Source of the DNA: Pseudomonas sp. Irchel s3f7
GTDB lineage: Bacteria > Pseudomonadota > Gammaproteobacteria > Pseudomonadales > Pseudomonadaceae
NCBI RefSeq assembly: GCF_900187615.1
Contig: NZ_FYDO01000010.1
Span: 1-64,000 of the forward strand
Reading direction: 5' to 3'
DNA: 64,000 nucleotides
Notes under the pieces: generated by a model
Seen by the model: the letters and a program-made list of their open reading frames with translations, nothing else
What the model was told of the DNA's origin: nothing
Databases searched by the model: none
Shown: positions 20,793 to 30,246 of the stretch, one piece after another
Numbering within the stretch: the first letter of the stretch is position 1
Layout of the letters: every line of letters begins with the position of its first letter
Program-made: the position numbers and the translations under genes

Positions 20793-20970
20793 TCCCCGTC
20801 ACTGCCTATCAGTGATCGGGTTTAGTAGCCATGGGTTGTTAGCAAGGTGCATAGCGTTCTCGTCAGTCAGGCTCATAGGCCTGCACTTGATGGTGGCTGT
20901 GCGTAGGGCGCCTTCGGGTGCGCCGGTTTGCTAACTCCCCCGGTCTACTAACCTGCGTACAGCCGCCACC
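20793..20970 (+). ncRNA. Candidate structured leader RNA upstream of the DUF6124-like gene
   Basis: Nested complementary arms: TTAGTAG (20822-20828) with CTACTAA (20945-20951), and GTTAGCAA (20838-20845) with TTGCTAAC (20928-20935), enclosing a GGCGC/GCGCC hairpin at 20907-20924. A separate hairpin (cccgtcactg/cagtgatcggg) precedes them. A further pairing, 'gtggctgtgcg' near 20893 with 'cgtacagccgccac' near 20957, would cross the first set, so two alternative folds or a pseudoknot are possible. The region ends about 50 bases before the gene start. The part of the gap before it (20470-20790) holds a small atcgcgg/ccgcgat hairpin near 20508 but no gene I can support. Confidence 0.5.
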
Positions 20971-21022
20971 CACTTCGTTTAGTAGCGAGGCGGTTGCGGC
21001 TCCATTCAGGGAGTTTGCAAAC

Positions 21023-21418
21023 ATGTTCAAGGTGACACCCAATCCGCCGGAAACAGATCCGGCATCGCCCTACGAATCCCTCGACTCCCACAAGCTTCAC
21101 GAAGCCGCCGAACGCGCCCTCGACCCTCACATTCCACCGGCAGAAAAGAAACCGCCCAAGCGCAACGGCCAACTCTTCAGCGTCTGCCCGGGCATCAACA
21201 CTGAAGCACTCCTGGCCAACGCATCAGAAGATTTGCTGTCCATCAGCGCCATCGCCGCCGGCCTCGCAGATGATGTGGATGGCTCACGCCGCTCCATTGC
21301 GTTGGCGGTCAGCCGCATGGCCGACGGGGTGCATTTGTTGATAGAGCAGGCACTGGATCATCTGAATGAACCCGAAATGGCCGCGATCATTGCCAGGCAA
21401 CAAGGCCAGGCGGGCTGA
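21023..21418 (+). CDS. DUF6124-like small Pseudomonas protein
   Basis: This 131-residue protein starts at ATG 21023 ('MFKVTPNPPETDP') after a GGGAG ribosome site. The N-terminal half is proline-rich and charged. The C-terminal half ('LFSVCPGINTEALLANASEDL', then helical 'GSRRSIALAVSRMADGVHLLIEQAL') resembles the DUF3077/DUF6124 group that is abundant and often multicopy in Pseudomonas. No catalytic motif is visible and the function is unknown. It is preceded by a long structured leader and followed by a shared terminator facing the HU gene. Confidence 0.75.
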   Translation: MFKVTPNPPETDPASPYESLDSHKLHEAAERALDPHIPPAEKKPPKRNGQLFSVCPGINTEALLANASEDLLSISAIAAGLADDVDGSRRSIALAVSRMADGVHLLIEQALDHLNEPEMAAIIARQQGQAG

Positions 21419-21437
21419 TCCGCTGAACCAGAAACAA

Positions 21438-21475
21438 AAAAATGGGCACCCAACCTGATTGGCGTGCCCATTTTT
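21438..21475. terminator. Bidirectional terminator between the DUF6124-like gene and HU
   Basis: A 12-bp stem, aaaaatgggcac / gtgcccattttt, has an A-run on one side and a T-run on the other, so it can terminate both convergent transcripts. Confidence 0.85.
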
Positions 21476-21511
21476 AATGCCGTCCCGCGATACGCGAGCG
21501 GTGGATATCAC

Positions 21512-21787
21512 TTACGGATTAACGCTGTCTTTCAACGATTTACCTGGCTTGAACGCTACGGTGTTGCTGGCCTTGATTTTGACGGGTTCACCGGTTTGCG
21601 GGTTTTTGCCGGTGCGGGCACCGCGGTGGCGCTGCAGGAAGGTGCCGAAGCCCACCAGCGTTACGCTGTCTTTGCGGTGCAGGGCGCCGGTGATTTCTTC
21701 CAGCACGGCGTTGAGAACGCGGTTGGCTTGCTCTTTGGTGAGGTCTGCTTTTTCAGCAATGGCGGCGGCGAGATCTGGTTTACGCAT
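21512..21787 (-). CDS. hupA: DNA-binding protein HU
   Basis: This 91-residue nucleoid protein bends and compacts DNA as a dimer. The HU signature 'GFGTFLQRHRGARTGKNPQTGEP' lies in the middle (about residues 46-68) and gives the DNA-gripping beta arm; two N-terminal helices ('KADLTKEQANRVLNAVLEE') form the dimer core. The length is exactly usual. The start at 21787 is preceded by a GGGGC(T)-type purine region. The ending with 'SLKDSVNP' matches Pseudomonas HU. The paralog letter is by recalled synteny next to rubredoxin reductase. Confidence 0.92.
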   Translation of the reverse strand: MRKPDLAAAIAEKADLTKEQANRVLNAVLEEITGALHRKDSVTLVGFGTFLQRHRGARTGKNPQTGEPVKIKASNTVAFKPGKSLKDSVNP

Positions 21788-21981
21788 ATGAGTGAAGCCC
21801 CTTTGACGGTTTGTTGTTGTTATGTCCGTGCTGCTCTCTGCGGAGCAGCGCCCAAAGCGCCGCAGGTGCTCTACTCTGCGGCAGACGGGAGTGAGGATGG
21901 CACGCAGCGAGGCCCCGCGCCAGTATCGACGCGGCCATTGTTAGGGCAAAAGGGGGGTGATTCCGACAGAACGACCAGTAT

Positions 21982-23130
21982 TTACGCCAACAGAGCCGGA
22001 AGCTCTTTGTTCAAGGCCAGTTTTTCCATCACGGCCGCGCCTGTCAGGGCATAACCGAGCAGTTTGCCCGAGGCATCGCGGCATAAAACCTTGATGTCGG
22101 CGCCCTGCCCTTCGACGGTCCAAATACCTTCTGCACCCCGTGGTGGCGGGGAAACCACCAACGGGCACACCGGGGTTTTCACGGTGATTGGCATCGGACC
22201 ATAGGTCACGGCGGTCGGGTTGCCGGCGAGGGTCTGGGCCAGCGCCCGGGCACAGCTCATCAGGGGCATGACGTACAGCAGGTTCAGGCCGTCGACTTCG
22301 GCGCAGTCGCCCAAGGCGTAGATGTTGGCGTGGGAGGTTTGCAGGTGGCGGTTGACCATCACGCCGCGATTGACCTGTAAGCCCGCCGCTGCGGCCAGGT
22401 CGATGCGTGGGCGCAGGCCGATGGCCGAGACCACCACGTCGCACGGGATCACCTGGCCGTCGGACAGGTGCGCCTCCAGGCCGTCCGCCACTTTTTGCAG
22501 GCGATTGAGCACCGGGCCGAGGTGGAAACGTGCGCCAAGGCTTTCGAGGCCAGCCTGCACCGCGGCGGCGGCGGCCGGGTGCAGCAGGGTCGGCATGACT
22601 TGTTCGCACGGGGCGACCAGTTGCACTTCGTAGCCACCCGAGGTCAGGTCGTTGGCGAATTCGCAGCCGATCAGGCCGGCACCGAGCAGCAAGACACGGC
22701 GTTTGCCGGCCGCTGCGGCGCGAAAACGGGCGTAGTCCTCGAGGTCGTTGATCGGGAACACGCTATCGGCGGCGTCGCCTTCAATCGGAACGCGCACGGT
22801 TTCGGCGCCCCAGGCCAGGATCAGGTCGCGGTAGATCACCGCTTCTTCGCCGATCCACAGGCGCTTGTGGCCCGGGTCGATGCCGCTGATGCGCGTATGG
22901 GTGCGCACTTCGGCCTTCAGTTGCTCAGCCATGGCGCCGGGTTCGGCCATGCTCAGGCCGTCGGCGTCTTTGTTTTTGCCAAAACCGGTGGAGAGCATCG
23001 GTTTGGAGTAGGAGCGCCCGTCATCGGCGGTAATCAGCAGCAGCGGGGTTTCGCTATCGAGTTTGCGAAACTCGCGGGCCACGTTGTAGCCAGCGAGCCC
23101 GGTGCCAACGATTACGACAGGTGCGTTCAT
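21982..23130 (-). CDS. Rubredoxin reductase (FAD/NADH)
   Basis: This 382-residue flavoprotein passes electrons from NADH to rubredoxin in the cytoplasm. The N-terminal FAD-binding motif '[16 protein letters not shown]', a central NAD(P)-binding '[16 protein letters not shown]' (about residues 146-161) and the FAD-contact '[13 protein letters not shown]' are present in the order typical of AlkT/RubB proteins. ATG 23130 begins directly at the Rossmann fold; a longer frame to 23232 would run into the rubredoxin gene. It lies 20 bases downstream of rubredoxin on the same strand, so the two are probably co-transcribed. Confidence 0.9.
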   Translation of the reverse strand: MNAPVVIVGTGLAGYNVAREFRKLDSETPLLLITADDGRSYSKPMLSTGFGKNKDADGLSMAEPGAMAEQLKAEVRTHTRISGIDPGHKRLWIGEEAVIYRDLILAWGAETVRVPIEGDAADSVFPINDLEDYARFRAAAAGKRRVLLLGAGLIGCEFANDLTSGGYEVQLVAPCEQVMPTLLHPAAAAAVQAGLESLGARFHLGPVLNRLQKVADGLEAHLSDGQVIPCDVVVSAIGLRPRIDLAAAAGLQVNRGVMVNRHLQTSHANIYALGDCAEVDGLNLLYVMPLMSCARALAQTLAGNPTAVTYGPMPITVKTPVCPLVVSPPPRGAEGIWTVEGQGADIKVLCRDASGKLLGYALTGAAVMEKLALNKELPALLA

Positions 23131-23150
23131 TCCTAACTCCCAATGTTTGA

Positions 23151-23318
23151 TCAGTTGATTTCGATCATTTCGAAATCCATTTTGCCCACGCCGCAGTCCG
23201 GGCACAGCCAGTCTTCGGGCACGTCCTGCCACAAAGTGCCAGGCGCAATGCCGTCATCCGGCCAGCCGTCGGCTTCGTTGTAGATCAGGCCGCAGACGAT
23301 ACATTGCCACTTTTTCAT
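23151..23318 (-). CDS. Rubredoxin
   Basis: This 55-residue one-iron electron carrier has its two CxxCG knuckles at C6-I-V-C-G and C39-P-D-C-G, providing the four Cys ligands of the iron. The conserved aromatic and acidic core ('[16 protein letters not shown]') is intact, as is the common length. ATG 23318 is followed at once by KKWQC, standard for the family. It partners with the reductase encoded just downstream; a role in alkane hydroxylation or oxidative-stress electron transfer is family knowledge, not visible here. Confidence 0.93.
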   Translation of the reverse strand: MKKWQCIVCGLIYNEADGWPDDGIAPGTLWQDVPEDWLCPDCGVGKMDFEMIEIN

Positions 23319-23518
23319 TCAGGTACTTCCTCAGGTTTCAGGCGTTTTGCCGGCGCGAACGGTCGATGGTTGAAGCGCTGCCGTCCGGCTCAGGGCGTTT
23401 TGTACTGATCGAGCCCGGCAGATGCAAGCCTGTTCGGCGCAACGGCGGGCCGTTGAATCAATATCGGTGGCTGACATGGTAAGCTCGCCGCCTCATTTGC
23501 TGCCAATAATGACTCATT

Positions 23519-24082
23519 GTGCAACACACAGACTCCCCCTCCCCGGCCCCGCTCTGGCTTTCCCGCAGCCGATTGGCGCGCCTTCCCGACGCCCCCATTC
23601 TGGACTGGCTTTTCGACGAAGGCTCGCTGACCCGACGCCTTATTCACCTGTCGAATGATGCCTTCAGCGTCACACCGCTGTTCGAAGGCTGGCAGCCGCT
23701 GCGCACCGATGAATGCGCTGCGCTGGACCTGGCCGAAGGCAGTGAAGGCTGGGTGCGCGAGGTGTATTTGCGTGGTCATGGCGAAACGTGGGTGTTCGCC
23801 CGCAGCGTGGCATCACGCAGTGCCTTGCAAGGCGACGGCTTGCACATGGATGAACTGGGCAGCCGCTCGTTGGGCGAATTGCTGTTTTGCGACCGGGCGT
23901 TCCAGCGCCAGGCCATTGAGGTTTGCCATTACCCGCAAGCGTGGTTGCCGAGCGACGTGCGGGCACCTGAATTATGGGGCCGCCGTTCGCGTTTCGATCG
24001 GGGTGCGTTGAGCATCCTGGTGGCTGAAATTTTCCTGCCGACCCTGTGGAACGCCGCCGGCGTCCAACCGGAGAACCGTTGA
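23519..24082 (+). CDS. ubiC: Chorismate pyruvate-lyase
   Basis: This 187-residue enzyme converts chorismate to 4-hydroxybenzoate and pyruvate, the first committed step of ubiquinone synthesis. Family landmarks include the conserved Arg in '[12 protein letters not shown]' and 'WVFARSV', the 'LGELLF' segment and a C-terminal 'LLVAEIFLP'-like stretch ('[14 protein letters not shown]') with the Glu used in product binding. The start is GTG 23519. The stop overlaps the ubiA start by one base (TGATG), giving tight coupling. Confidence 0.9.
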   Translation: MQHTDSPSPAPLWLSRSRLARLPDAPILDWLFDEGSLTRRLIHLSNDAFSVTPLFEGWQPLRTDECAALDLAEGSEGWVREVYLRGHGETWVFARSVASRSALQGDGLHMDELGSRSLGELLFCDRAFQRQAIEVCHYPQAWLPSDVRAPELWGRRSRFDRGALSILVAEIFLPTLWNAAGVQPENR

Positions 24083-24972
24083 TGTACCAGAGCCTGCTCA
24101 AGTCCCTGAACCGCTTGAACCCACGGGCGTGGGATTTCATTCAGTTGACCCGCATGGACAAGCCGATCGGCATTTACCTGCTGCTGTGGCCGACGCTGTG
24201 GGCGTTGTGGATTGCCGGCAAGGGCTCGCCTTCATTGGCGAACATCGTGATTTTCGTCCTCGGCGTGGTGCTGACCCGCGCAGGCGGTTGCGTGATCAAC
24301 GACTGGGCCGACCGCAAGGTCGATGGCCACGTGAAACGCACCGAGCAACGCCCGCTGGTGAGCGGCAAGATCAGCTCCAAAGAAGCGCTGGTGTTCTTTG
24401 CGCTGCTGATGGGCGTGAGTTTCCTGCTGGTGCTGTGCACCAACGCCGCCACGATCTGGCTGTCGCTGGGCGGGCTGGCGCTGGCGTTCAGTTACCCGTT
24501 CATGAAGCGCTACACCTATTACCCGCAAGTGGTGCTGGGCGCGGCGTTTTCCTGGGGCATGCCGATGGCGTTCACCGCAGAAACCGGTGAATTGCCAGCT
24601 GTCGCTTGGTTGCTGTGGATCGCCAACCTGATGTGGACGGTGGGTTACGACACGTATTACGCGATGACCGACCGCGATGACGACCTGAAGATCGGGGTGA
24701 AATCTACCGCGATTCTGTTTGGCGAGGCGGACCGCGTGATCATCCTGACCCTGCAAGGGTTGGCGCTGGGTTGCCTGTTGCTGGCGGGGTCGAAGTTCGA
24801 CCTTGGCGGCTGGTTCCACCTCGGCTTGCTGACGGCGGCGGGCTGCTTTGCTTGGGAATTCTGGTACACCCGCGACAAGGACCGGATACGTTGCTTCAAG
24901 GCGTTTTTGCACAACCATTGGGCGGGGTTGGCGATTTTTGCCGGGATTGTGCTGGATTATGCGTTGCGGTGA
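24082..24972 (+). CDS. ubiA: 4-hydroxybenzoate octaprenyltransferase
   Basis: This 296-residue polytopic inner-membrane enzyme attaches the polyprenyl chain to 4-hydroxybenzoate. Both aspartate-rich Mg/prenyl-diphosphate motifs are visible: 'NDWADRKVD' (first, about residues 73-81) and '[10 protein letters not shown]' (second, about residues 192-201). About eight hydrophobic helices surround them. ATG 24082 overlaps the ubiC stop. Usual length and position next to ubiC make this secure. Confidence 0.95.
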   Translation: MYQSLLKSLNRLNPRAWDFIQLTRMDKPIGIYLLLWPTLWALWIAGKGSPSLANIVIFVLGVVLTRAGGCVINDWADRKVDGHVKRTEQRPLVSGKISSKEALVFFALLMGVSFLLVLCTNAATIWLSLGGLALAFSYPFMKRYTYYPQVVLGAAFSWGMPMAFTAETGELPAVAWLLWIANLMWTVGYDTYYAMTDRDDDLKIGVKSTAILFGEADRVIILTLQGLALGCLLLAGSKFDLGGWFHLGLLTAAGCFAWEFWYTRDKDRIRCFKAFLHNHWAGLAIFAGIVLDYALR

Positions 24973-24981
24973 CCGTTGAAA

Positions 24982-25019
24982 GATCGCAGCCTTCGGCAGC
25001 GCCTGCGAAGGCTGCGATC
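24982..25019. repeat. 14-bp stem hairpin of a common Pseudomonas repeat type
   Basis: A perfect stem (gatcgcagccttcg / cgaaggctgcgatc) lies 10 bases after the ubiA stop. It follows ubiA and precedes the convergent minus-strand gene, so it may act as a terminator for both, though a long T-run is lacking. Confidence 0.7.
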
Positions 25020-25029
25020 ATTTTGCGAT

Positions 25030-25413
25030 TTACATATGTTCGCGGACGACGTGCCAGACGTCTTTCATCTTGTCGCCCGTCATGTCTCCGGGCGCTTTGT
25101 CCTTGACGAAGTAGTACAGCGGCTTGCCACCGTAAGCCCACTGCATCGTCCCGTCGTCACGGGTGATGACTGTCCATTTACCTTCAGGCTTGGCGCCCGC
25201 CTCGGCCTTCAGCGGCGGCCAGTTTTCTGCGCATTGCCCGGTGCACACCGACTTGCCACCCGTGTCCTTGTCGAAGGTGTACAAGGTCATGCCTTTATGG
25301 TCGGTCATCATGCCGTCTTTCATCATCGCCGGTTCGCCAGCAAAGGCCATCGAAGGCAACAGCAGCGCGGCCGCCAGTAGCAACGCTTTAAAGGAATGCG
25401 CGTGTTGTGTCAT
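25030..25413 (-). CDS. Exported small protein of the COG4315 / 'secreted repeat' type
   Basis: This 127-residue protein has a clear signal peptide ('FKALLLAAALLLPSMAFA'). The mature part carries two copies of the 'G.TLYTFDKD....S.C.G.CA..WPPL' / 'GKPLYYFVKDKAPGD' type repeat, a domain of unknown function found in small exported and lipoprotein-like proteins. The Cys pair in 'SVCTGQCAENWPP' is conserved in this family. It is convergent with ubiA and divergent from phoB. The function is not known. Confidence 0.8.
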   Translation of the reverse strand: MTQHAHSFKALLLAAALLLPSMAFAGEPAMMKDGMMTDHKGMTLYTFDKDTGGKSVCTGQCAENWPPLKAEAGAKPEGKWTVITRDDGTMQWAYGGKPLYYFVKDKAPGDMTGDKMKDVWHVVREHM

Positions 25414-25493
25414 GGAAACCTTCCTTTGTGGTTGTCAGGATTCGGACTTAAAGCTTAGTTCAGGATCCAGCCAATCACCGGGCGGCTAAAATA

Positions 25494-25511
25494 CTGTCAC
25501 ACGACTGCAAT
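25494..25511 (+). promoter_or_regulatory. Pho box upstream of phoB
   Basis: CTGTCACACGACTGCAAT fits the PhoB tandem 11-bp repeat pattern CTGTCATNNNNCTGTCAT (7-base half-sites separated by 4; three mismatches). It lies 54 bases before phoB, suggesting autoregulation. Confidence 0.75.
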
Positions 25512-25564
25512 AATTCCGTTATCTAATGCGGCGCAAGACAGTTAAATGACAAGAGGATTAAGGC

Positions 25565-26254
25565 ATGGTTGGCAGGAGCATTCTGATCGTCGATGACGAA
25601 GCGCCCATTCGCGAAATGATCGCCGTGGCGTTGGAAATGGCCGGCTATGACTGCCTGGAGGCAGAGAACTCACAGCAGGCCCATGCCATTATCGTCGACC
25701 GCAAACCGGACCTGATCCTGCTCGACTGGATGCTGCCCGGCACGTCTGGCATCGAGCTGGCGCGACGCCTCAAGCGTGATGAACTGACCGGGGACATCCC
25801 GATCATCATGCTCACCGCCAAGGGTGAAGAGGACAACAAGATCCAGGGCCTGGAAGTTGGCGCCGACGACTACATCACCAAACCGTTTTCCCCTCGCGAG
25901 CTGGTGGCACGCCTGAAGGCCGTGCTGCGCCGCGCCGGCCCGACCGATGGCGAGGCCCCGATTGAAGTCGGTGGCCTGCTGCTGGACCCGATCAGCCACC
26001 GCGTGACCATCGACGGCCGTCCTGCCGAGATGGGCCCGACCGAATACCGTCTGCTGCAATTCTTCATGACCCACCAGGAACGTGCCTACACCCGTGGCCA
26101 GTTGCTGGATCAGGTCTGGGGCGGCAACGTTTACGTTGAAGAGCGCACCGTCGACGTGCACATCCGCCGTCTGCGCAAAGCCCTCGGCGATGCTTACGAA
26201 AATCTGGTACAAACCGTGCGCGGCACTGGCTATCGGTTCTCGACCAAAGCCTGA
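25565..26254 (+). CDS. phoB: Phosphate regulon response regulator PhoB
   Basis: This 229-residue OmpR-type transcription factor is activated by PhoR when phosphate is scarce. The receiver domain has acidic D10/D11, phospho-acceptor D54 ('LLDWMLPG'), T/A switch 'MLTAKGEED' and K105 ('TKPF'). A winged-helix DNA-binding domain follows from about residue 130, with recognition sequence '[15 protein letters not shown]'. A Pho box lies upstream, and phoR follows 39 bases on. Full length, no oddity. Confidence 0.96.
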   Translation: MVGRSILIVDDEAPIREMIAVALEMAGYDCLEAENSQQAHAIIVDRKPDLILLDWMLPGTSGIELARRLKRDELTGDIPIIMLTAKGEEDNKIQGLEVGADDYITKPFSPRELVARLKAVLRRAGPTDGEAPIEVGGLLLDPISHRVTIDGRPAEMGPTEYRLLQFFMTHQERAYTRGQLLDQVWGGNVYVEERTVDVHIRRLRKALGDAYENLVQTVRGTGYRFSTKA

Positions 26255-26293
26255 TCCGACCGCCAGACTCGCTGACAAGGACGCAAATTTTCC

Positions 26294-27616
26294 GTGAATC
26301 AAAACTGGCATGGCACCCTGATTCGCCACATGCTGCTACTGGTCACCGCCTGCCTGGTGATCGGCCTGATCACCGGCTACTACGGCTGGAGCCTTGCCGT
26401 TGGCCTGGGAATCTACCTGGCCTGGACCCTCAAACAGTTGCTGCGCCTGCACGAATGGCTGCGCCTGCACAAACCCGATGAAGCGCCACCCGACGGCTAC
26501 GGCTTGTGGGGCGAGGTGTTCGACAGCATCTATCACCTGCAACGCCGCGACCAACGGGTGCGCGGCCGCCTGCAAGCGGTGATCGACCGGGTTCAGGAGT
26601 CCACCGCCGCGCTGAAAGATGCGGTGATCATGCTCGACTCCGATGGCAACCTGGAGTGGTGGAACCGCGCCGCCGAAACCCTGCTGGGCCTCAAGACCCC
26701 GCAAGACAGCGGCCAACCGGTGACCAACCTGGTGCGCCATCCGCGCTTCAAAGAATACTTCGAGCAGGACAGCTACGCCGAACCGCTGGAAATCCCTTCG
26801 CCGACCAACGACCGCGTGCGCATCCAGCTGTACATCACTCGCTACGGCAACAACGAGCACCTGATGCTGGTACGCGACGTCACGCGCATTCATCAGCTGG
26901 AACAGATGCGCAAAGACTTCATCGCCAACGTCTCCCACGAGCTGCGCACGCCGCTGACGGTGATCTGCGGCTACCTGGAAACCCTGCTCGACAACGTCGA
27001 GGAAGTGAACCCGCGCTGGACCCGAGCCCTGCAGCAGATGCAGCAACAGGGCGGGCGCATGCAGACACTGCTCAACGATTTGCTGCTGCTGGCCAAACTG
27101 GAAGCCACCGATTACCCGTCGGACAACCAGCCCGTGCCCATCGACGGTTTGCTGCAATCGATCAAGAGTGATGCCCAACAGCTCTCGGGGCAGAAAAACC
27201 AGCGCATCACCCTGGAAGCCGATGCGACGATTCTGCTCAAGGGCAGCGAAGCCGAATTGCGTAGCGCGTTTTCCAACCTGGTGTTCAACGCGGTGAAGTA
27301 CACCCCGGCCGAAGGCAATATCCGCATTCGCTGGTGGGGCGATGACCAGGGTGCACACCTGAGCGTGCAGGATTCCGGGATCGGTATCGACAGCAAACAC
27401 CTGCCGCGCCTGACCGAACGCTTCTATCGCGTCGACTCCAGCCGCAACTCCAACACCGGCGGCACCGGCCTTGGGCTGGCAATCGTCAAGCACGTACTGC
27501 TGCGCCACCGCGCGCGGATGGAAATCAGCAGCGTGCCCGGTCACGGCAGCACCTTTACCTGCCATTTCGCACCGGCCCAGGTCACTCGATCCCGGCTTAT
27601 CAGCACCACGGATTGA
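26294..27616 (+). CDS. phoR: Phosphate regulon sensor kinase PhoR
   Basis: This 440-residue inner-membrane histidine kinase phosphorylates PhoB. Two N-terminal hydrophobic segments (about residues 8-45) are followed by a PAS domain ('DAVIMLDSDGNLEWWNRAAETLLG'), the H box with H215 ('NVSHELRTPL'), and N, G1 and G2 ATP-binding motifs ('NLVFNAVKYTP', 'DSGIGI', 'GTGLGL'). The start is GTG 26294. The short periplasmic loop is usual for PhoR, which senses phosphate through PstSCAB and PhoU, encoded nearby. Confidence 0.95.
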   Translation: MNQNWHGTLIRHMLLLVTACLVIGLITGYYGWSLAVGLGIYLAWTLKQLLRLHEWLRLHKPDEAPPDGYGLWGEVFDSIYHLQRRDQRVRGRLQAVIDRVQESTAALKDAVIMLDSDGNLEWWNRAAETLLGLKTPQDSGQPVTNLVRHPRFKEYFEQDSYAEPLEIPSPTNDRVRIQLYITRYGNNEHLMLVRDVTRIHQLEQMRKDFIANVSHELRTPLTVICGYLETLLDNVEEVNPRWTRALQQMQQQGGRMQTLLNDLLLLAKLEATDYPSDNQPVPIDGLLQSIKSDAQQLSGQKNQRITLEADATILLKGSEAELRSAFSNLVFNAVKYTPAEGNIRIRWWGDDQGAHLSVQDSGIGIDSKHLPRLTERFYRVDSSRNSNTGGTGLGLAIVKHVLLRHRARMEISSVPGHGSTFTCHFAPAQVTRSRLISTTD

Positions 27617-27740
27617 TACCGGCCAGCACGCGCCACTAGGCAATCGACAAGTCAGCCGCTACATTGGCTGACTTGTGCCTGCCTTTCAGGCGCGATTTTT
27701 TCTTCCCTTTTGAATTACACGGAACCCGCAAAACTCCATC

Positions 27741-29081
27741 ATGGACCCTTCCCCTGGTTTGACCCTCGCTACCATTTTCGCCGACTTCGGCATGATTCTT
27801 TTTGCTTTGATCCTGGTTTTGCTCAACGGATTCTTCGTTGCGGCGGAATTTGCCATGGTCAAACTGCGCTCGACCCGGGTCGAGGCCATCGCTGAACAGA
27901 ACGGCTGGCGCGGGCACATCCTGCGCACCGTGCACAATCAGCTCGATGCCTACCTGTCGGCCTGTCAGCTGGGTATTACCCTGGCTTCCCTGGGCCTTGG
28001 CTGGGTCGGTGAGCCGGCCTTCGCGCACATTCTTGAGCCGTTGCTGAGCGCCGTCGGCGTCGAGTCGGCCGAGATCGTCAAGGGCGTGTCGTTCTTCACC
28101 GCGTTCTTCATCATTTCCTACCTGCACATTGTGGTCGGCGAGCTGGCCCCGAAATCCTGGGCCATCCGCAAACCCGAATTGCTGTCGCTGTGGACCGCCG
28201 TGCCGCTGTACCTGTTCTACTGGGCCATGTACCCGGCCATTTACCTGCTCAACGCCAGTGCCAACGCCATTCTGCGCATCGCCGGCCAGGGTGAGCCCGG
28301 CCCGCATCACGAGCACCACTACAGCCGTGAAGAACTGAAACTGATCCTGCACTCCAGCCGTGGCCAGGACCCGAGTGACCAAGGCATGCGCGTACTGGCT
28401 TCGGCAGTGGAAATGGGCGAGCTGGAAGTGGTCGACTGGGCCAACTCCCGCGAAGACCTGGTGACCCTGGAGTTCAACGCACCGCTCAAGGAAATTCTGG
28501 CGATGTTCCGTCGCCACAAGTTCAGCCGTTATCCGGTGTACGACAGCGAGCGCCAGGAGTTCGTCGGCCTGCTGCACATCAAGGACCTGCTGCTGGAACT
28601 GGCAGCCCTGGACCACATCCCGGAGTCGTTCAACCTGGCTGAACTGACCCGCCCGCTGGAGCGTGTGTCGCGGCACATGCCGCTGTCGCAATTGCTGGAA
28701 CAGTTCCGCAAGGGTGGCTCGCACTTCGCCGTGGTCGAAGAGGCCGATGGCAACATCATCGGCTACCTGACCATGGAAGACGTGCTGGAAGTGCTGGTGG
28801 GCGACATTCAGGACGAACACCGCAAGGCCGAACGCGGCATTCTCGCCTATCAACCGGGCAAGCTGCTGGTACGGGGCGATACGCCGCTGTTCAAGGTTGA
28901 GCGCCTGCTGGGCATCGACCTCGACCACGTCGAAGCCGAAACCCTCGCCGGGCTGGTCTACGAAAGCCTGAAACGGGTTCCGGAAGAGGAAGAAGTGCTG
29001 GAAGTCGAAGGTTTGCGGATCATCATCAAGAAGATGAAAGGACCGAAGATCGTTCTGGCCAAGGTGTTGATGCTGGATTGA
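27741..29081 (+). CDS. CNNM/CorC-type (hemolysin family) membrane protein
   Basis: This 446-residue inner-membrane protein has an N-terminal DUF21/CNNM transmembrane domain (about residues 10-200, with 'LNGFFVAAEFAMVKLRSTR'), two CBS domains (about 215-340) and a C-terminal CorC/HlyC domain ('LVRGDTPLFKVERLLGIDL'). Relatives are linked to Mg2+/Co2+ efflux and were historically called hemolysins. ATG 27741 begins the first hydrophobic segment region. It is a single gene in the pho neighbourhood with no Pho box seen. Confidence 0.85.
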   Translation: MDPSPGLTLATIFADFGMILFALILVLLNGFFVAAEFAMVKLRSTRVEAIAEQNGWRGHILRTVHNQLDAYLSACQLGITLASLGLGWVGEPAFAHILEPLLSAVGVESAEIVKGVSFFTAFFIISYLHIVVGELAPKSWAIRKPELLSLWTAVPLYLFYWAMYPAIYLLNASANAILRIAGQGEPGPHHEHHYSREELKLILHSSRGQDPSDQGMRVLASAVEMGELEVVDWANSREDLVTLEFNAPLKEILAMFRRHKFSRYPVYDSERQEFVGLLHIKDLLLELAALDHIPESFNLAELTRPLERVSRHMPLSQLLEQFRKGGSHFAVVEEADGNIIGYLTMEDVLEVLVGDIQDEHRKAERGILAYQPGKLLVRGDTPLFKVERLLGIDLDHVEAETLAGLVYESLKRVPEEEEVLEVEGLRIIIKKMKGPKIVLAKVLMLD

Positions 29082-29097
29082 CGTCTTTCGCGAACCT

Positions 29098-29182
29098 GTA
29101 GGAGCCGGCTTGCTGGCGATGGGTGCGCCGCGGTGTCATGTGATACCGCGTTATCGTTCATCGCCAGCAAGCCGGCTCCTAC
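29098..29182. repeat. Paired inverted REP elements
   Basis: 'gtaggagccggcttgctggc' on the left is mirrored by 'gccagcaagccggctcctac' on the right. The right half overlaps the 3' end of the minus-strand M23 peptidase gene. Confidence 0.9.
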
Positions 29183-30071
29183 TGCCCAACGCAAAGTTGG
29201 GCAGTGCGCTCACCGGCTGGTTGAACTGGTACGGAATCGATACCAGCCCCAGCCCGGTATTGCGCTGCACCACAAAGTGCAAATGCGGCCCGGTGCTGTT
29301 GCCGGTGTTGCCCGACAGCGCCAAGGCACTGCCCACCGCCACCTGTTGCCCTTCTCGAACCTTTACCGAGCCTTTCTTCAAGTGCAGGTAAACCCCCATG
29401 GTCCCGTCTTCGTGCAACACCCGCACGAAATTGCCGGATGCATCGCTGCCGCGCCCGCGCTGTCTGTTCTCGGTTTTCACCACCACCCCGCCTCGGGCGG
29501 CAATGATCGGCGTGCCCTCAGGCATCGCAATGTCTATCGCATAACGGCTCTTGGGGCCGAAGTGGCTGTAGGGGCCATTGGCGCCCTGGCTTATCCGGAA
29601 CGGCCCGCCACGCCAGGGCAATGGATACCGATAACCCACCATGGGCCCTGAGGGGTCGCCCAGGGAGTATTTGAACGTCGGGACATACGCGAGGGGCTTT
29701 CCAGCATTGGTCGCCGTGAGCTGCGCCAGACGAACGCTGGAACGTTGCGGTATCACCCGCCGAATTGTTCGCTTCGGCACCCCGCTGGCGTTCTTCACCC
29801 CGGCGAAACTCAATTCAACCTCTACCGGCGCATACAGGTCATTGCGCACGTACACACTGTGCACGCCGTTTTTCTTCATGACGATCAGACGTACCTGGCG
29901 CTCAAGGTGCTCCTCCATGCGATCGCGAAAAACGAACACGTGGGCGCCTTTGCTGGGGCGGTCACTGTAGGTGACCACGCCGTAGACGTCTTTGGACTTG
30001 TAGATGGTCATCGCCACGGCCGAGGTGGCGACCATGAATAGGCCACATAAAAACAGCAGGCGCGTGAACAT
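29151..30071 (-). CDS. M23-family (LytM-type) metallopeptidase, exported
   Basis: This 306-residue protein has a signal peptide ('MFTRLLFLCGLFMVATSAVA') and an N-terminal region with 'YKSKDVYGVVTYSDRPSKGA' like DUF4124/SH3-type modules. The C-terminal peptidase_M23 domain contains 'HFGPKSRYAIDIAMPEGTPI' (first Zn ligands H and D) and 'GPHLHFVVQ' (HxH). Such enzymes cut peptidoglycan cross-bridges in the periplasm. ATG 30071 is preferred over an in-frame TTG two codons earlier. Oddity: the last 10 or so residues ('GSRSRLAGDER') and the stop are encoded by a REP element. Confidence 0.85.
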   Translation of the reverse strand: MFTRLLFLCGLFMVATSAVAMTIYKSKDVYGVVTYSDRPSKGAHVFVFRDRMEEHLERQVRLIVMKKNGVHSVYVRNDLYAPVEVELSFAGVKNASGVPKRTIRRVIPQRSSVRLAQLTATNAGKPLAYVPTFKYSLGDPSGPMVGYRYPLPWRGGPFRISQGANGPYSHFGPKSRYAIDIAMPEGTPIIAARGGVVVKTENRQRGRGSDASGNFVRVLHEDGTMGVYLHLKKGSVKVREGQQVAVGSALALSGNTGNSTGPHLHFVVQRNTGLGLVSIPYQFNQPVSALPNFALGSRSRLAGDER

Positions 30072-30246
30072 GGGCAAAGGCTCTGTCGAGTTAGGCCTGG
30101 AACTCAGCCTAGCAGCTGCAATGGACCCGGCTAGTCGGCAGATGTTTCAGAACGCGTGTTCAGCAGATGTGCGGTAGCCGTGATGGCCCCATCGCGAGCT
30201 CGCTCCACGCGGCGATCCGACAATGGGGCCTATCAGGCGACACACC

